Notes: generated by a model from the letters alone, not told the origin. Numbered from the stretch's first letter, positions 1 through 9,010 are shown. The stretch is DNA of 64,000 nucleotides from Burkholderiaceae bacterium (GCA_024235855.1 JACKLN010000009.1:112347-176346), one strand, 5' to 3'. Numbers and translations: made by a program.

Positions 1-171
1 CTCGACCTTGGCCCAGGACGCGCCGCCGCGGCGCAGGCCGACGGTGACCTTGCAGCCGCTGTCGTTGAGGTTCTGCGCGTGGGCGTGGCCCTGCGAGCCG
101 TAGCCGATGATGGTGACGTTCTTGCCCTTGATGAGGGACAGGTCGGCGTCCTTGTCGTAGTAGACCTTCAT
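1..171 (-). CDS. ilvC: Ketol-acid reductoisomerase, N-terminal part (cut by window edge)
   Basis: The visible 57 residues begin MKVYYDKDADLSLIKGKN and continue into a Rossmann glycine motif, GYGSQGHAHAQNL, typical of the NADPH-binding end of IlvC. The enzyme isomerises and reduces acetolactate or acetohydroxybutyrate in valine, leucine and isoleucine synthesis. It lies 47 bases downstream of ilvN in the same direction, so ilvI-ilvN-ilvC is probably one operon. The rest of the gene lies outside the window. Confidence 0.95.
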   Translation of the reverse strand, partial: MKVYYDKDADLSLIKGKNVTIIGYGSQGHAHAQNLNDSGCKVTVGLRRGGASWAKVE

Positions 172-218
172 GGTGCTCTCCGTGTGAATGCGGTTGTCGG
201 TGTCGACAGGAATGGGGT

Positions 219-710
219 TCAGACGCGCAGGATGCGCTCGCCGCGGCCGATGCCGCTGGTGCCGGTGCGCACCGTCTCCAGGATCGCGGCGCGGTCCACC
301 GCGCCGATGAACGCGTCGAGCTTGGCGGCGTCGCCGGTCAGCTCGATCGTGTAGCTCTTCTCCGTCACGTCGATGATGCGGCCGCGGAAGATGTCGGCCA
401 TGCGCTTCATCTCGTCGCGCTCCTTGCCCACGGCACGCAGCTTGATGAGCATGAGTTCGCGCTCGGTGAAGCTGCCTTCGGTGAGGTCGACGACCTTGAC
501 CACCTCGATCAGGCGGTTCAAATGCTTGGTGATCTGCTCGATCACCTCGTCGGAGCCGGTGGTGACGATGGTCATGCGCGACAGCGACGGGTCTTCCGTC
601 GGCGCCACGGTCAGGCTCTCGATGTTGTAGCCGCGGGCCGAGAACAGGGCGACGACGCGGCTGAGGGCGCCGGCCTCGTTCTCCAGCAGCACGGCAATGA
701 TGTGTTTCAT
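219..710 (-). CDS. ilvN: Acetolactate synthase small (regulatory) subunit
   Basis: 163 residues, the usual length for the short IlvN/IlvH form. It opens MKHIIAVLLENEAGALSRVV, an ACT domain that binds valine for feedback inhibition, and has a second ACT-like C-terminal half. It pairs with the catalytic subunit encoded upstream. The symbol ilvH is equally used for this family. The gap to ilvI is about 170 bases, in which I see no other gene. Confidence 0.95.
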   Translation of the reverse strand: MKHIIAVLLENEAGALSRVVALFSARGYNIESLTVAPTEDPSLSRMTIVTTGSDEVIEQITKHLNRLIEVVKVVDLTEGSFTERELMLIKLRAVGKERDEMKRMADIFRGRIIDVTEKSYTIELTGDAAKLDAFIGAVDRAAILETVRTGTSGIGRGERILRV

Positions 711-878
711 GGGAACTCCTCGTGGAGCGCGCTCTTCAGGACGCCGGCGGTGACCGGCGGCCCTTGGCCACGTCCGTCAGGGTGAAAGAAGAGATGGCAG
801 GCCGGGGTTGATCCTGCCCTCCCCTGCGCCACCCGCGACCCGGCGGTGACCGGCTCGCGTCAGCGCAGGTTCAGGCGA

Positions 879-2670
879 TCACAGGTCCTCGGCGCCGAGC
901 AGCATCTCCGTGATGCCCTTGCCCGCCTGGACCATCGGCCAGACGTTCTCGGTGGGGTCGGTGCGCACGTCCAGGAAGACGGTGCGGTCCTTCAGGCGGA
1001 TGGCCTCCTTCAGCGCCGGCTCGACGTCCGACGGCTTCTCGACCAGCAGGCCCACGTGGCCATAGGCCTCGGCGAGCTTGACGAAGTCGGGCAGCGCATC
1101 CATGTAGCTGTGCGAGTAGCGGCCCTGGTAGTCCAGTTCCTGCCACTGGCGCACCATGCCCAGGTAGCGGTTGTTGAGGCTGATGATCTTCACCGGCGTC
1201 TTGTACTGCGCGCAGGTGGACAGCTCCTGGATGCACATCTGGATGCTGCCTTCGCCGGTGATGCAGAAGACGTCGCTGTCGGGCTTGGCCAGCTTGATGC
1301 CCATGGCGTACGGCAGGCCCACGCCCATGGTGCCCAGGCCGCCGGAGTTGATCCAGCGCCGCGGCTCCTCGAAGCCGTAGAACTGCGCCGCCCACATCTG
1401 GTGCTGGCCGACGTCCGGACGTGATGTAGGCGTCGGTGCCGCGCGTCATCTCGTGCAGCAGGCGCACCACGCGCTGCGGCTTGATGACCTCGCTGCTGTC
1501 CTTGAAGGCCAGACAGTCGCGCTTGCGCCAGTCGTTGATCTGGCGCCACCAGGCCGACAGATGCGCCGCATCCGGCTTGCTCTGGGCTTCCCGGATCTGC
1601 GCGATCAGCTCCTGCAGCACGTCCTTGACGTCGCCGACGATGGGCACGTCCACCTTCACGCGCTTGGAGATGCTCGACGGGTCGATGTCGACGTGGATGA
1701 TCTTGCGCTCCACCGACGCGAAGTGCTTCGGGTTGCCGATCACGCGGTCGTCGAAGCGCGCGCCCACGGCCAGCAGCACGTCGCAGTGCTGCATGGTCAT
1801 GTTGGCCTCGTAGGTGCCGTGCATGCCCAGCATGCCCAGGAACTTCGGGTCGCTGCTGGGGATCGCGCCCAGGCCCATCAGCGTGTTGGTGCAGGGGAAG
1901 CCCAGCAGGTCCGCCAGCTCGCGCAGTTCGGCCGTGGCCTCGCCCAGGATGACGCCGCCGCCGGTGTAGATGTACGGGCGCTGCGCGTGCATCAACAGCT
2001 GCACGGCCTTGCGGATCTGCCCGCCGTGGCCCTTGCGCACCGGGTTGTAGGAGCGCATTTCCACCCGCTCGGGGTAGTGGAACGGCGCCGTCTTCAGCGA
2101 CACGTCCTTCGGGATGTCCACGACCACCGGGCCGGGGCGGCCGGTGCGGGCGATGTGGAAGGCCTTCTTGATCGTCAGCGCCAGGTCGCGCACGTCCTTG
2201 ACCAGGAAGTTGTGCTTGACGATGGGCCGCGTGATGCCCACGGTGTCGCATTCCTGGAAGGCATCCAGGCCGATGGCCGGCGTCGGCACCTGCCCGGTGA
2301 TGATCACCATCGGGATGGAATCCATGTAGGCCGTGGCGATGCCGGTGATGGCATTGGTCACGCCCGGACCCGAAGTGACCAGCGCGACGCCGACCTCGCC
2401 CGTCGCGCGGGCATAGCCGTCGGCCGCGTGCACCGCGGCCTGCTCGTGGCGCACGAGCACGTGCTGGATGGTGTCCTGCTTGTACAGCGCGTCGTAGATG
2501 TACAGGACGGCGCCGCCCGGGTAGCCCCAGAGGTACTGGACCCCTTCGGCCTGCAGGCACTTGACGAGGATGTCCGACCCGTTGGGATCGGTGGCGGGGG
2601 AGGAGGGGGAAGGTTGTGCCGAACCTGCAGGTGCAGTGGCACGCTTGACTTCCGCGGCAGACATGTCCAT
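879..2670 (-). CDS. ilvI: Acetolactate synthase large (catalytic) subunit, with a single-base frameshift
   Basis: ThDP- and FAD-dependent condensation of pyruvate, the first common step of branched-chain amino acid synthesis. The N-terminal part carries the ThDP glutamate region (GYPGGAVLYIYDALY, then LVRHEQAAVHAADGYAR). The C-terminal part (GSIQMCIQEL, then NNRYLGMVRQWQ) lies in another frame. The frames join at 1415-1416: one extra C on the plus strand changes the expected ITSDVGQHQMW into a long nonsense tail. Removing it gives about 596 residues, the normal family length. The start at 2670 is chosen because AGAGG lies 6 bases upstream; a farther in-frame start at 2706 and a nearer one at 2664 exist. 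The gene name ilvB would also fit. The frameshift is probably a sequence error, but a real mutation cannot be excluded. Confidence 0.9.
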
Positions 2671-2815
2671 TTCGAACCTCTGTGAATTTCTCTGACGAAA
2701 AACCATCGGTGCCGCTCCTCGCGCCCTCGTGAGGCGGATTCGCGGCCTGCGCGGTCAAAAGCCGGCGCCGGGTCGGCCACCGGATCGAGACCCAGATACT
2801 GCGTTGTGCGAAGCA

Positions 2816-2855
2816 GCATTATGGCATTGCCGCTTCGGGGCCGATGCAATAATGC
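2816..2855. other. Imperfect inverted repeat between ilvI and the sigma-factor gene
   Basis: The arms GCATTATGGC (2816-2825) and GCAATAATGC (2846-2855) match at 9 of 10 positions when one is reversed and complemented. The element lies in the divergent intergenic region upstream of both ilvI and the sigma-factor operon. It could be an operator or part of a leader. I see no clear leader peptide or poly-T terminator, so its function is unknown. Confidence 0.3.
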
Positions 2856-2898
2856 AACGCGTCGCCCAGCAAGGTGCCCGTCGCGGTGCCCCGCCCCG

Positions 2899-3459
2899 TT
2901 GGCCACCGAACAAGAACTGTCCGACTTCCTGCAGAGCGTCGAGAAGCGCGCCTTCAAGCGAACGGCCTACGCCGTGCGCGACGACCACGCGGCGCTGGAC
3001 ATCGTGCAGGACGCGATGATCCGCCTGGCCGAGAAGTACGGCGACCGCCCTGCGGCCGAACTGCCGCTGATCTTCCAGCGCATCCTGTCCAACGCCACGC
3101 TGGACTGGTTCCGCCGCCAGAAGGTGCGCAACGCCGCCGTCGTGAACCTGGGTGATTTCGAAGGCCCGGACGGTGATTTCGACCTGCTCGAGGCCCTGGT
3201 GTCGATGGACGGGGCACTGGGTGCGGAGAGCGCCGCCGACAGTGTCTCGCGCCAGCAGGTCATGGCCGTGATCGAAGCCGCGATCGCCGACCTGCCAGGG
3301 CGTCAACGCGAGGCCTTCCTGTTACGTTACTGGGAGGAATTCGACGTGGCTGAAACGGCCGCCGCCATGGGGTGCTCGGAGGGCAGCGTGAAGACGCACT
3401 GCTCCCGGGCCGTGCATGCGTTGGCCAAGGCCTTGCGCGACAAAGGCATTGCACCGTGA
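2899..3459 (+). CDS. RNA polymerase sigma factor, sigma-70 family (ECF-like)
   Basis: About 186 residues. The N-terminal half has a region-2 signature (AALDIVQDAMIRLAEKYGDR) and the C-terminal half a region-4 helix-turn-helix (LPGRQREAFLLRYWEEFDV, then AAAMGCSEGSVKTHCSRA). The start is set at TTG 2899, giving MATEQELSDFLQSVEKRAF after the initiator. The alternative GTG at 2806 would add an unlikely basic extension that runs through an inverted repeat. It is the first gene of a tightly packed operon: its stop overlaps the next start by GTGA. The downstream small membrane protein might act as a partner or anti-sigma factor, but that is a guess from position. Confidence 0.85.
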   Translation: MATEQELSDFLQSVEKRAFKRTAYAVRDDHAALDIVQDAMIRLAEKYGDRPAAELPLIFQRILSNATLDWFRRQKVRNAAVVNLGDFEGPDGDFDLLEALVSMDGALGAESAADSVSRQQVMAVIEAAIADLPGRQREAFLLRYWEEFDVAETAAAMGCSEGSVKTHCSRAVHALAKALRDKGIAP

Positions 3460-3890
3460 ACATCCACCGCACCTCCATCGACCCATCGGTCCAGGCCCAG
3501 CTCGAAGCCCGGCTCGGCAGCCGCCTGGCCGCCGCCCTGAACCCGGCGCTGGATGCGCTGCCGCTCGACGTGGAAAGCCGCCTGCGCTTCGCCCGCGACC
3601 AGGCCCTGGCGCGCCGTGCCGCAGCGCCGGCGCAAGGCGACGTGGCGCTCGGCACCGGCGGCGCCGCCGCCCTGGGCCGTCTGGGCGCTGCCGGCTGGTG
3701 GCCGCGGCTGGGCTGGCTGCTGCCGATGGCCGCCGTGGCGGCCGGCGTGCTGCTGGTGCAGTTGCGCCACGAACGCGACGCCGCCGCGGTGGCGGCGCAG
3801 ATCGACAGCGCGCTGCTGGCCGACGACCTTCCGCCCGCGGCCTACGCCGACCCGGGCTTCGCGGCCTTCCTGAAGCTGCAGCAGCCATGA
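3456..3890 (+). CDS. DUF3619 family membrane protein
   Basis: 144 residues starting at GTG, which overlaps the sigma-factor stop. Residues 1-70 are soluble and charged (LEARLGSRLAAALNPALDAL). One transmembrane segment follows (WLLPMAAVAAGVLLVQL), then a short acidic tail with DSALLADDLPPAAYADPGF. The pattern, one membrane span following an ECF-like sigma factor, matches DUF3619 proteins known next to such sigma factors in Burkholderiales. Its function is unknown; a regulatory role toward the sigma factor is only inferred. It overlaps the next gene by ATGA. Confidence 0.75.
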   Translation: MNIHRTSIDPSVQAQLEARLGSRLAAALNPALDALPLDVESRLRFARDQALARRAAAPAQGDVALGTGGAAALGRLGAAGWWPRLGWLLPMAAVAAGVLLVQLRHERDAAAVAAQIDSALLADDLPPAAYADPGFAAFLKLQQP

Positions 3891-4615
3891 CCGGGCGCAC
3901 GGGTGGCCGTTGGACCTGGCGTGGCCCGGCCATGGCGGCCTTGCTGTGCCTCGGGGCACACGCGGCCGCCCAGGATTGGAACGATCTCAGCCCGACCCAG
4001 CGCCGTGCCCTGACGCCGCTGCAGGCCGGGTGGTCGTCGCTCCCGGGCACCGAACGCACGATGTGGCTGGAACTGGCCGACCGCTGGCGCGGCATGTCGC
4101 CCGACGAACAGCAGCGTGCCCAGCAGCGCATGCGCGACTGGTCGGCGATGACGCCCGAGGCGCGCGGCCAGGCCCGGCTGCAGTTCCAGGAAGCCGGACG
4201 CTGGTCGGCCGAGGCGCGCCGCGAGCGCTGGGAGGCCTATCAGAGCCTGGATCCGCAGGCGCGCCGCGTGCTGGCCGAACGCTGGAAGCTGGAAGCCGCT
4301 GCCCGCGACCGGAACGCCTCGGCCCCCCCGGACCAGAAGCGCAACGTGCTCGAACCGGTGCGACCAGCGCCGCAGCCGCCCCGCGCCGCCACGCCCACGG
4401 CAGCGGCGGCGCGTGCAGGCGCCACGACCCGGCCGCTGGCCCGTTCCGGCGACGAGGCGCCGATGCACCAGCAGCCCGGCGTGCCCAAGATCGCCGCCAC
4501 GCCGTCCTTCGTCGACCCGGCGACGCTGCAGCCACGCCGCGGCCCGCAGGCGGCCTCGGTCGCGCCGCGGCCGGCATCGGCACCCAAGGCGGCCAGCGGC
4601 AAGGCCCAGCGGTGA
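3887..4615 (+). CDS. DUF3106 family secreted protein
   Basis: 242 residues. A signal peptide ends near AHAAAQDWNDL. The middle third repeats a W-x-x-L/M, P-E-x-R pattern (WNDLSPTQRRAL, WRGMSPDEQQRAQQRMRDW, WSAMTPEARGQAR), as in DUF3106 proteins. The C-terminal 90 residues are rich in Pro and Ala and probably disordered. Start ATG 3887 overlaps the previous stop and the stop overlaps the next GTG, so translation is probably coupled. The biochemical function is unknown. Distant resemblance to periplasmic helical heavy-metal sensors could be considered, but I see no metal motif. Confidence 0.75.
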   Translation: MTGRTGGRWTWRGPAMAALLCLGAHAAAQDWNDLSPTQRRALTPLQAGWSSLPGTERTMWLELADRWRGMSPDEQQRAQQRMRDWSAMTPEARGQARLQFQEAGRWSAEARRERWEAYQSLDPQARRVLAERWKLEAAARDRNASAPPDQKRNVLEPVRPAPQPPRAATPTAAAARAGATTRPLARSGDEAPMHQQPGVPKIAATPSFVDPATLQPRRGPQAASVAPRPASAPKAASGKAQR

Positions 4616-5130
4616 GTGCCGCGCCCGAGGCCCCCGGCCTGTGGCGCCGGCTGGCCAGCATGCTCTACGAAGGGCTGCTGCTGTTCGGCGTGGTCATGAT
4701 CACCGGCTACCTGTATTCCAGCCTCACGCAGCAGCGGCACGCGCTGGTCGGCACGGCCGGCCTGCAGGCCTTCATGTTCGTGGTCATCGGCATCTACTTC
4801 ACCTGGTTCTGGGCCCAGGGCCGGCAGACGCTGGCGATGAAGACCTGGCAGCTGCGCGTGATGACCCGCGACGGCCAGCCGCTGAGCCAGGCGCGCGCCT
4901 TCGCCCGCTACGTGGCGAGCTGGCTGTGGTTCCTGCCCGGCCTGGCCGCCGCCGGGCTGTCCGACCGGCACGATGGCGGCGCCATCGCCCTGGCCCTGGC
5001 GCTCAACGTGGCCGTCTACGCGCTGATCGCCCGCCTGACGCCGACCCGCCAGACCCTGCACGACCTGTTGTGCGGCACGCGGCTGGAACGCTGGCGCGCG
5101 CCCGTGCCGGGGCAGAATCCGGCAACATGA
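4612..5130 (+). CDS. RDD family membrane protein
   Basis: 172 residues with three to four hydrophobic segments: MLYEGLLLFGVVMITGYLY, AFMFVVIGIYFTWFWAQ, and two in the C-terminal half. The sequence WRRLASMLYEGLLLF is a variant of the RDD signature (R and D residues in the first helix; here D is replaced by E). The section GRQTLAMKTWQLRVMTRDG is typical of the family. Its function is unknown; some relatives are linked to ion exchange. It starts at GTG 4612 within the preceding stop, and its stop overlaps the next start by ATGA. Confidence 0.8.
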   Translation: MSAAPEAPGLWRRLASMLYEGLLLFGVVMITGYLYSSLTQQRHALVGTAGLQAFMFVVIGIYFTWFWAQGRQTLAMKTWQLRVMTRDGQPLSQARAFARYVASWLWFLPGLAAAGLSDRHDGGAIALALALNVAVYALIARLTPTRQTLHDLLCGTRLERWRAPVPGQNPAT

Positions 5131-5702
5131 ACCTCTGCGTCTACTGCGGCTCGCGCGCCGGCGTGCTGCCCGCCTATGCCGACGCCGCGCGCACGCTCGG
5201 CACCCTGCTCGGCCAGGGTGGCCACGGCCTGGTCTACGGCGGCGGCAACGTCGGCCTGATGGGCATCGTGGCCGATGCCGCGCTGGCCGCAGGAGCGCCG
5301 GTGGTCGGCGTCATCCCGCAGGCGCTGGTGCAGCGCGAGGTGGGCCACACGGCGCTCAGCGAACAGCACGTGGTGCCCGACATGCACGTGCGCAAGCGCA
5401 TGATGGCCGAGCGGGCCGACGCCTTCGTCGCCCTGCCCGGCGGCATCGGCACGCTGGAGGAACTCTACGAGGTCTGGACCTGGCGCCAGCTGGGCTACCA
5501 CGACAAGCCCATCGGCCTGCTCAACGTGGCCGGCTTCTACGACCAGCTGCTGGCCTTCATGGGCCACTGCGTGGCGCAGGGCTTCCTGGACGAGGCGCAG
5601 CGCGGTACCGTGCTGGTGGACACCGACCCGGCCCGGCTGCTGCAGCGCCTGGCGGACGCCGCGGTGCGGGCCACGGCCCCGGACGACTACAGCCGCATCT
5701 GA
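5127..5702 (+). CDS. LOG family protein (TIGR00730 Rossmann fold)
   Basis: 191 residues with the two family signatures: LVYGGGNVGLMG at about residue 37 and PGGIGTLEELYEVWTW at about residue 103. LOG proteins hydrolyse nucleoside 5'-monophosphates to base and ribose phosphate (cytokinin-activating in plants). In bacteria the physiological substrate is often unknown. It starts at ATG 5127 overlapping the RDD stop, so it is the last gene of the five-gene operon that begins with the sigma factor. Confidence 0.9.
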   Translation: MNLCVYCGSRAGVLPAYADAARTLGTLLGQGGHGLVYGGGNVGLMGIVADAALAAGAPVVGVIPQALVQREVGHTALSEQHVVPDMHVRKRMMAERADAFVALPGGIGTLEELYEVWTWRQLGYHDKPIGLLNVAGFYDQLLAFMGHCVAQGFLDEAQRGTVLVDTDPARLLQRLADAAVRATAPDDYSRI

Positions 5703-5756
5703 ACCGACCGGCCACGCCGCGAGGCGATGGCGCGGCTCAGTGCGGCTCATTGCGGC

Positions 5757-6095
5757 TCAGATGGCCGACTCGTCCGTCTCCCCGGTGCGGATGCGGATGA
5801 CCTGGTCGACCGGCGTCACGAAGATCTTGCCGTCGCCGATCTTGCCGGTCTTGGCGGCGCGGACGACGGCGTCGATGCAACGCTCCAGATCGCCGTCCTT
5901 CACCACCACCTCGACCTTCACCTTGGGCAGGAAGTCGACCACGTACTCCGCGCCGCGGTAGAGCTCGGTGTGGCCTTTCTGGCGACCGAAGCCCTTGACC
6001 TCGGTGACGGTCAGGCCCGACACGCCGAGCTCGCCCAGCGCCTCGCGGACCTCCTCGAGCTTGAAGGGTTTGATGATGGCGGTGATCTGTTTCAT
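5757..6095 (-). CDS. glnB: Nitrogen regulatory protein P-II
   Basis: 112 residues, the full PII length. It begins MKQITAIIKPFKLEEVREAL and holds the T-loop with the uridylylation tyrosine (GHTELYRGAEYVVDFLPKVK, Tyr51) and the C-terminal signature VVRAAKTGKIGDGKIFV. It binds ATP, ADP and 2-oxoglutarate and signals nitrogen and carbon status to glutamine synthetase control. It is 33 bases downstream of nadE in the same direction. That pairing suits a glutamine-dependent enzyme, since in some bacteria PII proteins contact NadE. GlnB and GlnK cannot be told apart from sequence alone, but the lack of an adjacent amtB favours GlnB. Confidence 0.95.
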   Translation of the reverse strand: MKQITAIIKPFKLEEVREALGELGVSGLTVTEVKGFGRQKGHTELYRGAEYVVDFLPKVKVEVVVKDGDLERCIDAVVRAAKTGKIGDGKIFVTPVDQVIRIRTGETDESAI

Positions 6096-6128
6096 CGCGG
6101 TCTCCCGTTGGCTTCAACTGCAGCCGAT

Positions 6129-7796
6129 TTAAGCACGGAACCTCGACGTGATGGGGTAGCGCCAGTCGCGCCCGAAGGCCCGGTGGGTGATGCGGATGCC
6201 CACCGGCGCCTGACGCCGCTTGTACTCGTTGATGCGGATGAGCCGGGCCACGCGCTCCACCGTGGTGCGCTCGAAGCCGGCGGCCACGATCTCGTCGACT
6301 CCCTGGTCCTCTTCCATGTAGCGCGCCAGGATGGCGTCGAGCACCTCGTAGGGCGGCAGGCTGTCCTGGTCGGTCTGGTCGGGCCGCAGTTCGGCCGACG
6401 GCGGCCGGGTGATGATGCGCCGCGGGATCACCTCCGCGCCCTGCGCATTGCGCCATTCGGCCAGGCGATAGACCAGGGTCTTGGCCACGTCCTTGATGAC
6501 CGCAAAGCCGCCGGCCATGTCACCGTAGAGCGTGCAGTAGCCAGTGGCCATCTCGCTCTTGTTGCCGGTGGTCAGCACGATGGCACCGGTCTTGTTGGAC
6601 AGCGCCATCAGCAGCGTGCCGCGGATGCGCGCCTGCAGGTTCTCCTCGGTGGTGTCCTCGGGCAGGCCGGCGAACTGGTCGGCCAGGCTGGTGCGGAAGG
6701 CGTCGAACATCGGCGCGATGGCGATCTCGTCGTAGCGCACGCCCAGGCGTTCGGCCATGTCGCGCGCGTCGATCCAGGAGATGTCGGCCGTGTAGGGCGA
6801 CGGCATCATCACCGCGCGCACCTTGTCGGCGCCGAGTGCATCCACGGCCACCGCCAGCACCAGGGCCGAGTCGATGCCGCCCGACAGCCCGATGATGGCG
6901 CCCGGGAAGCCGTTCTTGCCCAGGTAGTCGCGCACACCGGTCACCAGCGCCGACCAGACCTGCGACTCCGGCGACGGCAGCGGCGCCAGCGGGCCGGCCA
7001 CGCCGCCAGTCGCATCCACGTCGCAGACCAGCAGCGCCGGTTCGAAGCTCGCCGCGCGCGCACGCACCACGCCCGCGGCGTCGACGGCGAAGGAAGCGCC
7101 GTCGAAGACCACCTCGTCCTGCCCACCGACCAGGTGGCTGTAGAGCAGCGGCAACCCGACGGCCCGCGCGCGTTCGGCCATGCGTGCCTCGCGGTCCGCG
7201 GCCTTCTCCAGGTGGAACGGCGAAGCGTTGAGCACGCACAGCACCTGGGCGCCGGCGTCGCGGGCCAGCGCGGCCGGCTCGTCGAACCAGGCGTCCTCGC
7301 AGATCAGCAAACCCACGCGCAGGCCGTCGATGTCGACCACCACCGGGCCCTGCCCGGCCTCGCGGCCGGAGACAAAGTACCTGCGCTCGTCGAAGACCTG
7401 GTAATTGGGCAGTTCGCGCTTGCAGTAGGTAGCCTGCACCTTTCCCCTGGCCAGCACCGAGGCCGCGTTGAAGCGGCGCTGAACGGCATGCGAGCGCGAC
7501 CTAACATCGCCGTCTCCCCAGAGCACCGGATGGCCCACCACCACATGCAGCCCGTCGCAGTCGGCCAGGTCGGCCGCCAGGTCATCCAGCGCCTTTGCGC
7601 TGGCGGCCATGAACGAGGGGCGCAGCAGCAGGTCCTCGGGCGGGTAGCCGCAGAGCATCAGCTCCGGGGCCACCACCAGGCGGGCACCCTGGGCGTGTGC
7701 GTCACGCGCGGCAGCGGCCACCAGACGGGCATTGCCGGCGAGATCACCGACGGTCGCATTCAGCTGCGCCAGCGCGATTTTCAGGACTGTTTGCAC
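6129..7796 (-). CDS. nadE: Glutamine-dependent NAD+ synthetase
   Basis: About 555 residues with two domains. The N-terminal half is a nitrilase-type glutaminase (catalytic Glu in LVVAPELMLCGYPPEDLLL; Cys in GLLICEDAWFDEP). The C-terminal half is the ATP-pyrophosphatase synthase with the P-loop GLSGGIDSALVLAVAVDALG. It amidates nicotinic acid adenine dinucleotide using glutamine. The start is uncertain: GTG at 7796 (MQTVLKIALAQLN) is preferred over GTG at 7805 or 7829, because homology to this family usually begins at KIALAQLN. glnB follows 33 bases later. Confidence 0.95.
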   Translation of the reverse strand: MQTVLKIALAQLNATVGDLAGNARLVAAAARDAHAQGARLVVAPELMLCGYPPEDLLLRPSFMAASAKALDDLAADLADCDGLHVVVGHPVLWGDGDVRSRSHAVQRRFNAASVLARGKVQATYCKRELPNYQVFDERRYFVSGREAGQGPVVVDIDGLRVGLLICEDAWFDEPAALARDAGAQVLCVLNASPFHLEKAADREARMAERARAVGLPLLYSHLVGGQDEVVFDGASFAVDAAGVVRARAASFEPALLVCDVDATGGVAGPLAPLPSPESQVWSALVTGVRDYLGKNGFPGAIIGLSGGIDSALVLAVAVDALGADKVRAVMMPSPYTADISWIDARDMAERLGVRYDEIAIAPMFDAFRTSLADQFAGLPEDTTEENLQARIRGTLLMALSNKTGAIVLTTGNKSEMATGYCTLYGDMAGGFAVIKDVAKTLVYRLAEWRNAQGAEVIPRRIITRPPSAELRPDQTDQDSLPPYEVLDAILARYMEEDQGVDEIVAAGFERTTVERVARLIRINEYKRRQAPVGIRITHRAFGRDWRYPITSRFRA

Positions 7797-8988
7797 CTGC
7801 TGCACCGGCGACCCGGGGGTTGAAATCACTGCCGAAGATTATGTCATCCGGGTCCACGACGACCCCTCGGCCATCCCCGCCGAACGCTGGGATGCCCTGC
7901 TCGCGCGGCAGGCCACGCCGACGCCGTTCATGCACCATGCCTACCTCGCAGCGCTGCATGAATCCGGCAGCGCCGTGGCCGAGACTGGCTGGACGCCGCG
8001 CTTCGTCGAACTGCAGCGCGGCGGCGTGACCGTGGGCGCCTGCGCGCTCTACCTGAAGCACCACTCCTACGGCGAATACGTGTTCGACTGGGCCTGGGCC
8101 GACGCCTACAGGCGCCATGGGCTGGCCTACTACCCCAAGCTGCTGGCGGCGGTGCCGTTCACGCCGGTGCCGGGCAGTCGGCTGCTGGCCGTGGACGACG
8201 CCGCGCGCGCAGCGCTGGCCCACGGCCTGGTGCAATTGGCGCAGGAATCGGGCGTGTCATCGCTGCACCTGCTCTACCCCGACGAGGCCGACCGTGCCGC
8301 GCTGGCCGCGGCCGGCTGGCTGATGCGCGAGGGCGTGCAATTCCACTGGACGCAGGACGCCGCCGACCCGGCACCCGACTTCGCGACGCTGCTGGCGCGC
8401 CTGCAGCGCGACAAGCGCAAGAAGATCCAGCAGGAGCGCCGGCGTGTGGCCGAGGCCGGTGTGGTGTTCGAGGTCCACGAAGGTGCGGCCATCGACGAGG
8501 CGTTGTGGGACTTCTTCCACCGCTGCTACGTGCAGACCTACGCCGAGCACCATTCGTCGCCCTACCTCACGCGCGACTTCTTCGCCCGCATGGCGGCGAC
8601 GATGCCGCAGCACTGGGTGATGTTCGTCGCCACGCGAGAGGGCCGGCGCATCGCCGCCTCGCTGGTGGCGGTGGATGCCGATCGTGGTGCGGCCTGGGGC
8701 CGCTACTGGGGCGCGCTGGAACACGTGCCCTGCCTGCACTTCGAGGCCTGCTACTACCAGCCGCTGGCCTGGTGCCTGACCCACGGCTACCGGCGCTTCG
8801 AGGGCGGTGCCCAGGGTGAGCACAAGATGGCGCGCGGGCTGATGCCGGTGCGCACGCATTCGGCGCACTGGCTGGCGCACCCGCGCTTTGCCGACGCGGT
8901 GGCCGACTTCCTGGATCAGGAGCGCGCCGGCGTGGCCGACTACGTGGGCGAACTGCAGGCGCGTTCGCCGTTCAAGGCCGGCGCCTGA
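7732..8988 (+). CDS. FemAB/GNAT-like acyltransferase (peptidogalycan biosynthesis/recognition family, PF04339)
   Basis: Large cytoplasmic protein (up to 418 residues) with signatures of the PF04339 group: TPTPFMHHAYLAALHESGS near the start, RDKRKKIQQERRRV in the middle, and GAQGEHKMARGLMPVRTHSA near the end. The fold is a double GNAT as in FemAB. The family is named after a presumed role in cell-surface glycan synthesis, but the substrate is unknown. The start is not settled: homology probably begins near 7819 (EDYVIRVHDDPSAIPAERW), yet no ATG, GTG or TTG lies there. The only in-frame candidate before residue 66 is TTG 7732, which would overlap the start of nadE on the other strand. Confidence 0.75.
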   Translation: MPARSPTVAFSCASAIFRTVCTCCTGDPGVEITAEDYVIRVHDDPSAIPAERWDALLARQATPTPFMHHAYLAALHESGSAVAETGWTPRFVELQRGGVTVGACALYLKHHSYGEYVFDWAWADAYRRHGLAYYPKLLAAVPFTPVPGSRLLAVDDAARAALAHGLVQLAQESGVSSLHLLYPDEADRAALAAAGWLMREGVQFHWTQDAADPAPDFATLLARLQRDKRKKIQQERRRVAEAGVVFEVHEGAAIDEALWDFFHRCYVQTYAEHHSSPYLTRDFFARMAATMPQHWVMFVATREGRRIAASLVAVDADRGAAWGRYWGALEHVPCLHFEACYYQPLAWCLTHGYRRFEGGAQGEHKMARGLMPVRTHSAHWLAHPRFADAVADFLDQERAGVADYVGELQARSPFKAGA

Positions 8989-9010
8989 GCGCCGGTGAGG
9001 CGCCGCCGAA

